From: Paenibacillus sambharensis
Lineage (GTDB): Bacteria; Bacillota; Bacilli; Paenibacillales; Paenibacillaceae
Length of the DNA: 64,000 bases
Direction of reading: 5' to 3'
Assembly: GCF_003233845.1 (NCBI RefSeq)
Contig: NZ_QKRB01000054.1
Coordinates: forward strand, 62,001 to 126,000
The position numbers and the translations under genes are program-made. Positions within the stretch are counted from its first letter, which is position 1. Each line of letters opens with the position of its first letter. The notes beneath the pieces were generated by a model that saw only the letters and a program-made list of their open reading frames with translations, had not been told where the DNA came from and made no database searches. Positions 37,177 to 47,208 of this stretch are shown here, piece by piece.

Positions 37177-38643
37177 GTGAAAATCCATATGGTCAAAAAA
37201 GGTGACACGCTGTATAAAATTGCAGAAAAACATGGCGTGACACTGGATGAAATCGTAAAGCTGAACCCGGAAATTGAGAATCCAGATGTAATTGATGTAG
37301 GAATGAAGGTGAAGATTCCGGGCACGAAGCCTGAAGCGCCGGCAGGCGATTGGGTCCATCAGCATGTTGTTGCACAGGGCGATACGCTGTGGAAGCTCGC
37401 GAAGGCTTGGGGAATTCCGCTCTCCGACATGATTAAAGCGAACCCGCAGCTGAAAAACCCCAATGTTCTGATGACCGGTGAGGTTGTCAACATTCCGAAA
37501 GCGATGGCAGAGACAGAGAATCCGGCGGTTATGCCGGAGCTGAAGGAGCTGTCCGGGCATGGGAGTCCGGATAAAATCTATACCGGACCAGCTGCAGATA
37601 AGCTGCCGACCGCGCCTAAACTTCCCGAGACGAAGCTTCCTGAGGTAGAGGTGAAGCCGCAGGCTTACCAGGTCAAGCATCAAGTGCATATCGATCTGTT
37701 CAAGCAGTTTCAGGTGCCTTCCGCAGAGGTCATGTTCGAACTGCCCAAGATGCCTGAGAAGAAGAAAACGGCGCCTTGTCCGGAGTATGTCAAACCGGTT
37801 GAACAGCCGGTATGTCCGCCGATGCCTGTTTGTCCTCCTGGCACAGTACCTGTACTTTACCCTTGCCCGCCTGGAACGGTTCCTGTCGCAGGATGGGGCT
37901 ACCATGGCGAGCAGGCCGGCCATATGCCGCAAGGTCCTGGCGCTATATCCCCCTATCAGCACACGCCTGAACCGGGTGTATGGCCTGGTGCTCAGGGCAG
38001 TCCGTCTGCTGCGGCCGGATGGCACAGCCATCCTGCTCATGCCGGCTACTTTGATACGCAGGCCGTGCAGCCTGGCCAGCCGGGTCTTTATGGGCAGTTT
38101 GGACAGTACGGCCAGCAGGGTATGCTTCCTGGCGGCATGACAGAATGGCCTGCGCCTGGCACAGAAATGCAGCCCGGCATGATGATGCCTCAACCGCCGC
38201 AGAGCTTCGCCCCTGGAATGATGCCGCCAGGATATCCGGGAGGCTGGACACCGGATGGACTGCCGGCCCAGGGCGGCATGGCTTCCGTGTATGGAGCCGG
38301 CTATCCTTCAGCAATAGGGATGGGCGCAGGTGCACCGCCTGTGTTTACAGGCTTCGGCAATCCGGGCTTCGGCATTCCAGGAGCAGCGGGATCACCTCTC
38401 ATGGCCCAAGCGGGCAGTATTGATCCAGGAACGGGCAGCAGGGAGCAGCAGGGTGACTATGGCAGTACGGATAAGCGGGATGGAGAGGATGCTCCGGCAC
38501 CGGCGGCAGAGGATAAGAAGCCGGCGCGCGCGTCTTCCCGGAAGCAGCCAGGCAAAGCCTCTGTCCGCTCCGTCAAGAAGGAGTCCGTCCCGAAGAAGAC
38601 TGCCGGCAGAACGCGCAGCAGGGGCCCGTGGATTAATCAATAG
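37177..38643 (+). CDS. safA: SafA-like spore coat morphogenetic protein with two LysM domains
   Basis: SafA binds cortex peptidoglycan, recruits inner coat proteins and binds SpoVID. Two LysM domains stand at 3-48 (MVKKGDTLYKIAEKHGVTLD) and 62-107 (HVVAQGDTLWKLAKAWGIPL). B. subtilis SafA has only one. The rest, about 370 residues, is a Pro/Gly/Gln/Met-rich tail with a tandem cysteine motif (VCPPGTVPVLYPCPPGTVPV) and a basic C-terminus. The start is GTG with AGGAGGT nine bases upstream, giving MKIH, as in B. subtilis SafA. The Cys-Pro repeats may allow cross-linking in the coat. Confidence 0.88.
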   Translation: MKIHMVKKGDTLYKIAEKHGVTLDEIVKLNPEIENPDVIDVGMKVKIPGTKPEAPAGDWVHQHVVAQGDTLWKLAKAWGIPLSDMIKANPQLKNPNVLMTGEVVNIPKAMAETENPAVMPELKELSGHGSPDKIYTGPAADKLPTAPKLPETKLPEVEVKPQAYQVKHQVHIDLFKQFQVPSAEVMFELPKMPEKKKTAPCPEYVKPVEQPVCPPMPVCPPGTVPVLYPCPPGTVPVAGWGYHGEQAGHMPQGPGAISPYQHTPEPGVWPGAQGSPSAAAGWHSHPAHAGYFDTQAVQPGQPGLYGQFGQYGQQGMLPGGMTEWPAPGTEMQPGMMMPQPPQSFAPGMMPPGYPGGWTPDGLPAQGGMASVYGAGYPSAIGMGAGAPPVFTGFGNPGFGIPGAAGSPLMAQAGSIDPGTGSREQQGDYGSTDKRDGEDAPAPAAEDKKPARASSRKQPGKASVRSVKKESVPKKTAGRTRSRGPWINQ

Positions 38644-38664
38644 ATTGCATAGTGTTCATGCAAC

Positions 38665-38710
38665 GGACTGCGCCTACAGTGGATGAGGGTGCAGTCCTTG
38701 TTTCGTTTTG
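38665..38710 (+). terminator. Terminator after safA
   Basis: A 10-bp stem (38665-38674 with 38688-38697, one G-U pair) is followed by TTGTTTCGTTTTG. Confidence 0.7.
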
Positions 38711-38812
38711 TCATGGAAATGGCTGCCGCTCCAGACCGATCTGATTCCTGTGCATAACCTATGCATACCAAGGAAACAATAGGGAAAATCGATTTTTGAA
38801 GGAGACTTCCTT

Positions 38813-39496
38813 ATGATGGGATTTAGCCTTTGGAAGCAGTTGAAGAAGCGTCTACGCATGCGGAAGAGGCCGACCTGGCATCTTGCGTCCATAGGGGGAC
38901 TGGCAGTACTGGCGGGCGTCCTGGCAGCTGCTCTGCCGGCACAGGCAGCGCCCAGATATGAAGCGGAAGTGCGGGTCGCAGCGGATCGTGCAGCAATTCA
39001 GCCCAAGCTAGAGGAGAAACAGCCAAGTGTAATTGAAGCGCTGCGCAAGAACAAGCAGCCGTTACCGGTCAGCATGAGGCGGATTTATCTGTGCGGAGAG
39101 GAATCACAGGCTGTCGGTCTGCGGACAAGCAGTCAGATTATCGGGATGCTGCGGAGCAATCCAGGCTGGACGGCTGTTATGGACCCGGGGGGAACAGTCG
39201 TAATCGAAGAGCGGATCGACGATTTGTCGCCGGCCTGTAAGGAAAGTGCCGTCTTCGGGATTAGCAAGGACGATTATCTCTCCCTCTTTGAAGGGCCACC
39301 ATCCCGCAATCAGGTGCTGCGTACCTTCTATCAGCTCGATGTCCGGTTTATGGAGAGCAGTCTGCCGGAGGAGCAGGTCAGAGCGCTACATGAAGGCATT
39401 CGCGTAACGGACCGTGAGGAGTTCAACAGTGTATTGTCCAGCTTCAGCGATTATGCGCTGCCGGAGAACAGGGAGATACAGGATTTAACCTATTGA
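38813..39496 (+). CDS. bofC: BofC, forespore regulator of the sigma-K checkpoint
   Basis: BofC acts in the intermembrane space and restrains SpoIVB, the signal that releases SpoIVFB. The 227-residue protein has a basic N-terminus, a signal or anchor helix (about 26-46, SIGGLAVLAGVLAAALPAQA) and a C-terminal domain with GISKDDYLSLFEGPPSRNQVLRTF and MESSLPEEQVRALHEGIRV, closely like B. subtilis BofC. AAGGAG is eight bases before ATG 38813. Location upstream of ruvA-ruvB matches B. subtilis. The protein it ultimately affects, SpoIVFB, is encoded earlier in this window. Confidence 0.9.
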   Translation: MMGFSLWKQLKKRLRMRKRPTWHLASIGGLAVLAGVLAAALPAQAAPRYEAEVRVAADRAAIQPKLEEKQPSVIEALRKNKQPLPVSMRRIYLCGEESQAVGLRTSSQIIGMLRSNPGWTAVMDPGGTVVIEERIDDLSPACKESAVFGISKDDYLSLFEGPPSRNQVLRTFYQLDVRFMESSLPEEQVRALHEGIRVTDREEFNSVLSSFSDYALPENREIQDLTY

Positions 39497-39530
39497 AGGC
39501 GGCTGGATCGGCTGCAATAGTGTTTGGCTA

Positions 39531-39555
39531 GAGGCGCTTTCCGGCGCTTCTTTTT
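39531..39555 (+). terminator. Terminator after bofC
   Basis: A 7-bp stem (39531-39537 with 39544-39550, one G-U pair) with a six-base loop is followed by TTTTT. Confidence 0.7.
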
Positions 39556-39586
39556 GCTGTGTCTTCAAACCCGCGCTGATGCGGGT

Positions 39587-39617
39587 TGTTCTCATGAGTA
39601 CGAACATTTGCTATAAT
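39587..39617 (+). promoter_or_regulatory. ruvC promoter with a candidate LexA half-site
   Basis: TATAAT at 39612-39617 is a perfect -10; the -35 is TTCTCA (39589-39594, 17 bases) or TTGTTC (39587-39592, 19 bases). CGAACATTTG at 39601-39610 matches the left half of the Gram-positive SOS box (CGAAC....GTTCG); the right half is poor. A CCCGC/GCGGG hairpin lies just before it. Confidence 0.45.
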
Positions 39618-39662
39618 GGGATGAAGCTTAGGACAGCATCGGCTGATGAGGGAGAGAATAGC

Positions 39663-40166
39663 TTGCGAGTGTTGGGGATTGACCCGGGAATAGCCATTGT
39701 TGGCTTTGGATTTATAGATAAGATCGGCAGCAGACTGGTTCCTGTCCAATACGGCATGGTCGAAACGAAGGCGGGAACGCCGCAGGAAACAAGGCTGCTG
39801 CAGGTTTATGAATCGGTTGGCGCACTCATGGATAAGTACAAGCCCGACGCCGTTGCGGTGGAGAAGCTGTTCTTCAACCGCAACGTGACCACCGCGTTTA
39901 CGGTCAGCGAGGCCAGAGGGGTCATTATTCTCGCTGCCGTTCAGCGCGGGATCGCAGTGGCTGAATATACGCCTATGCAGGTCAAACAGGCGATTGTGGG
40001 ATACGGCAAAGCGGAGAAAAGGCAGGTCCAGGAAATGGTCCGCATGTTCCTTAAGCTGGCTGCCATTCCGAAGCCGGATGACGTGGCGGATGCTTTGGCT
40101 ATTGCGATCTGCCATGCCCATTCAGCTGTTCTGCTGCAGAAAACGAACGGAGTGACGCGTCCATGA
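39663..40166 (+). CDS. ruvC: Holliday junction resolvase RuvC
   Basis: RuvC cuts Holliday junctions together with RuvAB. From TTG 39663 (GAGGGAGAGA upstream) it has 167 residues and starts MRVLGIDPGIAIVGFGFID, with the first catalytic Asp7. Further acidic residues are in AVEKLFFNRNVTTAFTVSEARG and KPDDVADALAIAICH. The frame extends to 39579, but the family N-terminus sets the start. B. subtilis and many bacilli lack ruvC and use RecU. The stop overlaps ruvA by four bases. Confidence 0.95.
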   Translation: MRVLGIDPGIAIVGFGFIDKIGSRLVPVQYGMVETKAGTPQETRLLQVYESVGALMDKYKPDAVAVEKLFFNRNVTTAFTVSEARGVIILAAVQRGIAVAEYTPMQVKQAIVGYGKAEKRQVQEMVRMFLKLAAIPKPDDVADALAIAICHAHSAVLLQKTNGVTRP

Positions 40167-40783
40167 TCGATTTTGTAAGAGGAATGGTGGCTCATATTGA
40201 GCCGGAATATATTGTAGTGGATGTTCATGATACCGGGTACAGAGTTTTCACGCCGAACCCCTATGCATTCTCCGCTAAAGAGGAGAAGGTGACGGTTTAT
40301 ACCCATCATCATGTGCGGGAGGATGCAATTCTGCTCTTCGGCTTCGCGACCAGGGAGGAGCAGCAGTTCTTCCGCAAGCTGCTGGAAGTATCGGGGATCG
40401 GCCCGCGAGTGGCGCTCGGCGTCCTCGCTGCCGGGACACCGGATACCGTCGTGGCGGCCATCCGTCAGGAGAATTTGGCGTTCCTGACCAAGCTGCCGGG
40501 TATCGGCAAGAAGACAGCTCAGCGGATGATACTGGATTTGAAGGATAAGCTGGCAGCCCATCCCATGGATGCTTCCGAGCTTTCGTCATACGAGATGCCA
40601 TCAGCTGCTGCTTCCGGCGCCGGCAGTGCGGCCTGGCAGGAAGCAAGGGAAGCGCTCACGGCGCTTGGCTATACCGCGTCCGAGCTGGACAAGGCATGGG
40701 CGGAGCTGGAGCCCTCGGTCAGCAGTGATGAATCCGTAGATGCGTTAATGAAGCGTGCGCTTCAGCAGCTGTTTAAAGGTTGA
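40163..40783 (+). CDS. ruvA: Holliday junction branch migration protein RuvA
   Basis: RuvA binds four-way junctions and loads RuvB. It has 206 residues: an OB-fold domain I (MIDFVRGMVAHIEPEYIVVDV), helix-hairpin-helix motifs in domain II (LLEVSGIGPRVALGVL and LTKLPGIGKKTAQRMILDL) and a C-terminal RuvB-binding domain III (EAREALTALGYTASELDKA). It overlaps ruvC (ATGA) and is followed 17 bases later by ruvB. Confidence 0.98.
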   Translation: MIDFVRGMVAHIEPEYIVVDVHDTGYRVFTPNPYAFSAKEEKVTVYTHHHVREDAILLFGFATREEQQFFRKLLEVSGIGPRVALGVLAAGTPDTVVAAIRQENLAFLTKLPGIGKKTAQRMILDLKDKLAAHPMDASELSSYEMPSAAASGAGSAAWQEAREALTALGYTASELDKAWAELEPSVSSDESVDALMKRALQQLFKG

Positions 40784-40800
40784 CGGGAGGGGCTTGAGTA

Positions 40801-41829
40801 ATGGACGACCGAATTATATCCGCCAACCTGATGATGGAGGACCAGGCGGTTGAGCTTAGCCTGCGTCCCCGTTACTTGGCCGAGTATATCGGACAATCGC
40901 AGGTCAAGGAGAATCTTAAGGTATATATAGAAGCGGCCAAAATGCGGAAAGAGGCACTGGATCATGTTCTGCTGTATGGTCCGCCGGGGCTTGGCAAGAC
41001 AACCCTCTCCAATATTATCGCCAACGAGCTTGGCGTTAATATGCGGACGACATCAGGACCCGCTATTGAGCGGCCGGGAGACCTGGCTGCCCTGCTGACG
41101 AATCTGCAGGAAGGCGATGTTCTCTTCATTGACGAGATTCACCGTCTTCACCGGACTGTCGAGGAAGTACTCTACCCGGCGATGGAGGATTTTGCGCTTG
41201 ATATCATGATCGGCAAGGGGCCGAGCGCCCGTTCAGTGCGGCTCGACCTGCCGCCGTTCACGCTTGTCGGCGCTACCACAAGAGCAGGACTGCTTTCTTC
41301 GCCGCTCAGAGACCGGTTCGGTGTTGTCAGCCGGCTTGAGTTTTATACCGTGGACGAATTGGCCTTCATCGTATCCCGCGCCGCCGATATACTCGGTGTT
41401 GAGATGATTGGCGAAGCATCCCGCGAAATTGCAATGCGTTCGAGGGGGACGCCGCGGATCGCCAACAGGCTGCTGAAGCGGGTCCGCGATTTCGCTCAAG
41501 TCAGAGGCGACGGGATGATCACTTACGAGCTGGCGAAGCATGCGCTGGAGCTGATTGCGGTTGATCCGATGGGTCTTGACCAGATTGACCACAAGATGCT
41601 GAGAACGATGATTACGAATTTCAGGGGCGGCCCGGTCGGCCTGGATACGATTGCGGCGACCATTGGCGAGGAGAGCCAGACGATCGAGGATGTGTATGAA
41701 CCCTATTTGATGCAGATCGGCTTCCTGCAGCGCACTCCGCGGGGACGTATGGTGACGCCGCTGGCGTATAAGCATCTTGGCCTGCCTGTCCCTGGCGAGA
41801 AGAACGAGGATGAACAGACGCTGTTCTAG
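40801..41829 (+). CDS. ruvB: Holliday junction DNA helicase RuvB
   Basis: RuvB is the AAA+ motor of branch migration. It is 342 residues with Walker [10 protein letters not shown] (60-68), Walker [10 protein letters not shown], sensor [20 protein letters not shown] and the C-terminal winged helix ([36 protein letters not shown]). The start ATG follows GACGGGAGGGG. The ruvC-ruvA-ruvB order is complete. Confidence 0.98.
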   Translation: MDDRIISANLMMEDQAVELSLRPRYLAEYIGQSQVKENLKVYIEAAKMRKEALDHVLLYGPPGLGKTTLSNIIANELGVNMRTTSGPAIERPGDLAALLTNLQEGDVLFIDEIHRLHRTVEEVLYPAMEDFALDIMIGKGPSARSVRLDLPPFTLVGATTRAGLLSSPLRDRFGVVSRLEFYTVDELAFIVSRAADILGVEMIGEASREIAMRSRGTPRIANRLLKRVRDFAQVRGDGMITYELAKHALELIAVDPMGLDQIDHKMLRTMITNFRGGPVGLDTIAATIGEESQTIEDVYEPYLMQIGFLQRTPRGRMVTPLAYKHLGLPVPGEKNEDEQTLF

Positions 41830-41864
41830 TCTAGAGGAGCAGCTGTGGCACACTTGCTGAAACC

Positions 41865-42371
41865 ATGAACACGGGATATACGGAGGCCGCAGAGGGAGGG
41901 TTCTGGTTGGGAACAACGGGGATACCGAAGGAGACGCTGTATGTGCTGTATGACAGGACCTGTGTGCTGTGCAGCGAAACAGTGGCCCGTCTGAAGCAGC
42001 TTCACGCTTCCGCCGAGCTGGTATATGTGCCGCTGCAGTCGCTTGATGAGCCGGTTGCTCCGAAAGTACCTGGCGCCGCATCGCTTGACAGAGAGGCACT
42101 GCTGGAGAAGCTGCATGTTGTGGATGCTGCAGGCGGGGTGTACGCTGGAGCGGATGGAATCGTGCGCATTATGAGAACGGTACGCGGCCTGCGGCAGCTG
42201 GCCTGGCTCTACCGGATTCCAGGCATGAGGCTCCTTGCTGATGCGGTTTACCGGTATGTGGCCAGGCGCCGGTATGATTGGTTCGGCCGTGCAGACGAGG
42301 GCTGTGCCGGCGGGGCATGCGCCATCCCCCGCCAGGACGGTAACGAAGACAGGAAGGGGATGAAGGAATGA
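41865..42371 (+). CDS. DCC-family thiol-disulfide oxidoreductase-like protein (DUF393)
   Basis: The family has a short thioredoxin-like region starting with a Asp-x-x-Cys-x-x-Cys motif. Here it is YDRTCVLC at residues 29-36, with a conserved R replacing the common G. The mid-region GADGIVRIMRTVRGLRQLAWLYRIPGM and the C-terminal CAGGACAIP also fit the family. Function is unproven; a redox role is assumed. ATG 41865 gives 168 residues but has no clear ribosome binding site. TTG 41907, in frame, has GAGGGAGG seven bases upstream and would start 14 codons later, so it may be the true start. The stop overlaps the next gene. Confidence 0.8.
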   Translation: MNTGYTEAAEGGFWLGTTGIPKETLYVLYDRTCVLCSETVARLKQLHASAELVYVPLQSLDEPVAPKVPGAASLDREALLEKLHVVDAAGGVYAGADGIVRIMRTVRGLRQLAWLYRIPGMRLLADAVYRYVARRRYDWFGRADEGCAGGACAIPRQDGNEDRKGMKE

Positions 42372-44554
42372 GAATGACCGGGGGTATGCCTGAGAAAGGC
42401 CGAGCACAGCAGGGTTCCGGAATCAGGCTGCCAGGAAGCAAGCATAGCAGACAGCTGGCCTATTGGTTCATGGTGCTGACAGTGGCCCTGGCCGGTACAG
42501 TGGCCTACAGGGTTCCGGTGCAGGCAGCTGTTCCGGCACTGGATAATATCCGCGTGGCCATATTTATGGAGCTTCCGGGCAAATATACGCTTAACACCCC
42601 TTCTGCTACGCTATCGGGAGCTGCAGGTCTTGATATCGGCTTCCGGGAGCCGGGAGGAACGGTTGCAGTTATGCAGACTGCAGCGAACGAGCAGACACAG
42701 TTTATGCTGGACGACTATAAAGTGCGTGTTGCAGAGACAACGGATCTAGCCGTGGCGGCAGCTGCGTACAAGCGTCTTCAGACCTCTTCGGGGAGCGGGA
42801 TGATTCAATCACTGCCGAAGAACGGCAAGATCGTATACCAGGTGCTCGAGGGCAGTTATACGACAGCAGCTCTTGCCCAAGCAGCCCTGGAAAAGTGGAG
42901 CAAGGATACGGCGCTGTCCGGAGCCGCAGGAGCCGGGATGTTAGTAACAGGGCCCCATCGCCTTGAAGCGGGCTCATTCGGCACGCTGGCCGAAGCACGC
43001 GAAGCGGCTCAGGCATTCGGAGCGGCGGGTATAGATGCCTTCCCTGCAGTCAAGCCGCCTTCTGCAGCGGATGGACAAGCAAGCTACAGCGTCCTGGTTG
43101 GAGCTGCGGCATCGGAGACAGGCTTAGATGCAGTAAAGACCGCGGCCGCGAAGATTACCGCTTACGGTTCCTTGAACTTGTTCGATCCGACAGCAGGCGC
43201 TTATCTGAGGATCGTGAACGATCATACGATCAGCCAATCTGCTAAGGCAGGGGTGTCTTTCGCGCTGCCGCAGGAAGGAACGAAGGTCTGGGTTTCTGCA
43301 GCGGGAGGTCCCGGGGGTGTGAAGCTTACCGAGCGGTACAACCGGACATACCGCGGCGCTTTTGAAATCAGCGGCTTCAACAAGCGGCTGGCCGTCATTA
43401 ACGAGCTCCCGTTTGAACAGTATCTGTATTCGGTGGTGGGCGGGGAAATGCCGGCTTCTTGGCCGGCCGAGTCGCTGAAAGCCCAGGCGGTGGCTGCACG
43501 AACCTATGCGCTTTACCAGGGCTTCGGCTTTAAGATCGCTCATGTGGTGGACAGCGTATTGAGCCAGGCTTATGGGGGAATCGGCTACGAGAAGGAGCAG
43601 ACGATTGCAGCAGTCGATGCGACAAAAGGCGAGGTCATGCTGCACAAGGGAAAGTTGATTGAAGCGCTCTTCTCCTCAAGCGCAGGAGGAGCAACTGCCG
43701 ATGCTGCGGAAATTTGGGGGAATCCCGTAGCCTACTTAACGTCGGTGCCAAGCTCTGACGAGGTTTCGGAGAAGGGGCTGTACAACTGGTACCGGGTAGC
43801 GCTGCCAGACAGCCGGACCGGCTATATCCGGGAGGATCTGCTCGCCCCGACCGGATCGAAGACTCTGACAGGACTTGATGTGATGTCGGTAAAGACGGAT
43901 GGAGCGGCTGTCCGCCCTATCCCGCTTGTCCAGAGCAGTGTGGAGCCGGTAACCCGGTTGAATACCGGCACAAGGGTCGCGGTGCTTGAGAAGGCTGTCC
44001 AGTCCAATGAAATGTCATGGGTAAGAGGACCATTCAGCCCTGAAGCACTCCTGAAATCGATGAGCGGAAAGTCTGCTACAGCGGTTGCGGGGCCGGTTAC
44101 AACGCTGGAAGTCGGCAAGCGGGGTGTTTCCGGGCGTGTAACCGAGCTGCTGGTTAACGGCCGGAAGCTGGATGTGAAGACACCCGACACGCTGCGCTCT
44201 GCCCTGGGAGGTCTGCCAAGCACCCGGTTCCAGGTTGATGAAACCGGACGCTATGCCATCCTGGGCGGCAGCGGCGCTGCCCGTCAAAAGCCGGATAACA
44301 GCGCAGTCTATGCGATTGGGGCAGACGGCAAGCCGGTTAAGCTGGATGACCCGGGTCTGTATATTATGAGCGGGAAAGGAACGGTCCGGGCAGCCACGAA
44401 GGACCCGTCGTTCCGGTTTACAGGCACAGGCTACGGGCATGGTGTAGGCTTGTCGCAGTGGGGTGCGCGCAGCCTTGCCGACGCAGGGTATGACTACCAG
44501 TATATTTTGAAATACTATTATAATAATGTGACTATCAGTAAGGACGGAAGATAA
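42368..44554 (+). CDS. SpoIID/LytB-domain protein with SPOR-like repeats
   Basis: SpoIID-type proteins are lytic transglycosylases acting on peptidoglycan, or LytB-like enhancers of amidases. The 728-residue protein has a signal or anchor helix (about 30-54), SPOR-like repeats (about 108-270), and the SpoIID domain (about 325-470). The latter contains [29 protein letters not shown]; Glu360 matches the catalytic glutamate of SpoIID. A linker is followed by a C-terminal [19 protein letters not shown]. It is long for the family. Known SpoIID lies elsewhere in B. subtilis, so this is probably a paralog. It overlaps the DCC gene by four bases and precedes queA by four. Confidence 0.87.
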   Translation: MRMTGGMPEKGRAQQGSGIRLPGSKHSRQLAYWFMVLTVALAGTVAYRVPVQAAVPALDNIRVAIFMELPGKYTLNTPSATLSGAAGLDIGFREPGGTVAVMQTAANEQTQFMLDDYKVRVAETTDLAVAAAAYKRLQTSSGSGMIQSLPKNGKIVYQVLEGSYTTAALAQAALEKWSKDTALSGAAGAGMLVTGPHRLEAGSFGTLAEAREAAQAFGAAGIDAFPAVKPPSAADGQASYSVLVGAAASETGLDAVKTAAAKITAYGSLNLFDPTAGAYLRIVNDHTISQSAKAGVSFALPQEGTKVWVSAAGGPGGVKLTERYNRTYRGAFEISGFNKRLAVINELPFEQYLYSVVGGEMPASWPAESLKAQAVAARTYALYQGFGFKIAHVVDSVLSQAYGGIGYEKEQTIAAVDATKGEVMLHKGKLIEALFSSSAGGATADAAEIWGNPVAYLTSVPSSDEVSEKGLYNWYRVALPDSRTGYIREDLLAPTGSKTLTGLDVMSVKTDGAAVRPIPLVQSSVEPVTRLNTGTRVAVLEKAVQSNEMSWVRGPFSPEALLKSMSGKSATAVAGPVTTLEVGKRGVSGRVTELLVNGRKLDVKTPDTLRSALGGLPSTRFQVDETGRYAILGGSGAARQKPDNSAVYAIGADGKPVKLDDPGLYIMSGKGTVRAATKDPSFRFTGTGYGHGVGLSQWGARSLADAGYDYQYILKYYYNNVTISKDGR

Positions 44555-44558
44555 GCGG

Positions 44559-45605
44559 ATGAATGTAGATCAATTTGATTTTCACCTGCCGGAGCACCTG
44601 ATCGCCCAGACGCCTCTTAAGGAGCGTACGGCATCAAGGCTGCTGGCGCTGGATAAGAAGGCCGGTACGATAACGCACGGTATATTCAGGGACCTGAAGC
44701 AATACCTGCGTCCGGGAGATACACTGGTTCTGAATGACACCCGTGTCCTGCCCGCCAGGCTGCATGGCGTCAAGGCCGATACGGGCGGCCAAGTGGAGCT
44801 TCTCCTCCTCAAGCAGGAGGAGAACAACCGCTGGGAGACGCTGGCTAAGCCAGCCAAGAAGCTGAAGGTCGGCACTGTGCTTCATTTTGGGGAATCAGCC
44901 GAAGGAATTCCGCTTCTGAAAGCGATTGTACGCGACGAAGGCGATATGGGAGCCCGCACGGTTGAGTTTGTTTATGAAGGCATCTTTCATGAGCTTCTGG
45001 ACCAGCTGGGCGAGATGCCGCTGCCTCCTTACATAAGAGAGAGGCTTGATGACCGCGAACGTTACCAGACGGTATATTCCAAGCACGAAGGCTCTGCCGC
45101 CGCACCAACGGCAGGGCTGCATTTTACCAGCGAATATCTGGAAGAACTCCGGGAAGCTGGGGTGGAGACTGCCTTTGTCACCCTGCATGTGGGGCTAGGA
45201 ACATTCCGGCCCATGTCCGTCGACAAGGTGGAAGAGCATGTGATGCATGCGGAATATTATGAGCTGAGTGAAGAGAATGCCCGACTGATCAGGAACACAA
45301 GAGAGCGGGGCGGACGTATTGTTGCAGTGGGCACGACGTCAGCGCGGACGCTGGAGACGATTGGCAACCGCTATGGTGCCGACCATATTCAGGCATGCAG
45401 CGGCTGGACGGATATTTTTATTTACCCGGGTTATGGGTTTACCCTGACAGATGCCCTGCTGACTAATTTCCATCTCCCAAAGTCCACGCTGGTCATGCTG
45501 GTCAGCGCGCTTGCGGGGACGGACCTGACGATGAAGGCTTATGCCGAGGCCATCGAAAGGGAATACCGGTTTTTCAGCTTCGGCGACGCGATGTTCATAT
45601 ACTAG
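44559..45605 (+). CDS. queA: S-adenosylmethionine:tRNA ribosyltransferase-isomerase QueA
   Basis: QueA transfers a ribosyl group from S-adenosylmethionine to preQ1-modified tRNA to give epoxyqueuosine. It is 348 residues. It shows [41 protein letters not shown], the [21 protein letters not shown] core and [19 protein letters not shown]. tgt follows ten bases downstream, as in many bacteria. Confidence 0.97.
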   Translation: MNVDQFDFHLPEHLIAQTPLKERTASRLLALDKKAGTITHGIFRDLKQYLRPGDTLVLNDTRVLPARLHGVKADTGGQVELLLLKQEENNRWETLAKPAKKLKVGTVLHFGESAEGIPLLKAIVRDEGDMGARTVEFVYEGIFHELLDQLGEMPLPPYIRERLDDRERYQTVYSKHEGSAAAPTAGLHFTSEYLEELREAGVETAFVTLHVGLGTFRPMSVDKVEEHVMHAEYYELSEENARLIRNTRERGGRIVAVGTTSARTLETIGNRYGADHIQACSGWTDIFIYPGYGFTLTDALLTNFHLPKSTLVMLVSALAGTDLTMKAYAEAIEREYRFFSFGDAMFIY

Positions 45606-45615
45606 GATTGGATGA

Positions 45616-46755
<1,140 letters not shown>

Positions 46756-46769
46756 AAGGGGGGATATAT

Positions 46770-47084
46770 ATGTGGTTAGCAGATGCAGCAGCCCCAGCCG
46801 GCGGTGGTCTAATTCAAATGCTTTGGCCGTTCGTTCTGATGTTTGCGGTATTTTATTTCCTGCTTATTCGTCCGCAGCAGAAGAAACAGAAGCAGCGCAA
46901 CCTCATGCTGAACCAGCTGAAGAAGGGTGACAAGATTACCACGATCGGCGGTATGCATGGTACGATTGTAGAGCTGACAGATGACACGGTTGTCCTGCGC
47001 GTTAACGATGCGACGAAGATTACCTTTGAGCGCAGTGCGATCAACAATGTCGTAGCATCAGAAACTGTAACTGAGAAAGTCTAA
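46770..47084 (+). CDS. yajC: Preprotein translocase accessory subunit YajC
   Basis: YajC is a small membrane protein associated with SecDF. From ATG 46770 (AAAGGGGGG six bases upstream) it has 104 residues, with one helix (about 15-35, LIQMLWPFVLMFAVFYFLLIRPQQKKQK). The conserved soluble part is LKKGDKITTIGGMHGTIVELTDDTVVLRV. A TTG at 46752 would add six residues but has no site. Confidence 0.95.
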   Translation: MWLADAAAPAGGGLIQMLWPFVLMFAVFYFLLIRPQQKKQKQRNLMLNQLKKGDKITTIGGMHGTIVELTDDTVVLRVNDATKITFERSAINNVVASETVTEKV

Positions 47085-47092
47085 GCAACAAG

Positions 47093-47130
47093 AGCGGGTT
47101 CACGTCCTCACGGCCGGACCGCTTTTTTTT
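47093..47130 (+). terminator. Terminator after yajC
   Basis: AGCGG (47093-47097) pairs with CCGCT (47119-47123), with a partly paired interior, and is followed by eight T. Confidence 0.8.
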
Positions 47131-47140
47131 GTGTGCCTAT

Positions 47141-47190
47141 ATCCAAAACAAGCGGTCTCCGGAATCTGATGATATCCGGGGACCGCTTGT
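47141..47190 (-). terminator. Terminator of the reverse-strand PAP2 gene
   Basis: A 16-bp stem (47148-47163 with 47175-47190, one G-U pair) with an 11-base loop. On the reverse strand it is followed by TTTTGG and directly follows the PAP2 stop codon. Confidence 0.75.
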
Positions 47191-47208
47191 CTTGTTGGAG
47201 AACTAAGC

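Noticed and set aside
36841-38193. 450-residue reverse-strand ORF opposite safA and pheA
   Set aside because: It is antisense to a gene with clear LysM domains, has no recognisable domain, and its Arg/His/Leu-rich composition is what the codon bias of the real gene produces on the other strand.
37801-38400. Possible repeat or CRISPR-like pattern in the safA tail
   Set aside because: The repetition comes from Pro/Gly-rich codons; there are no regular repeats with unique spacers.
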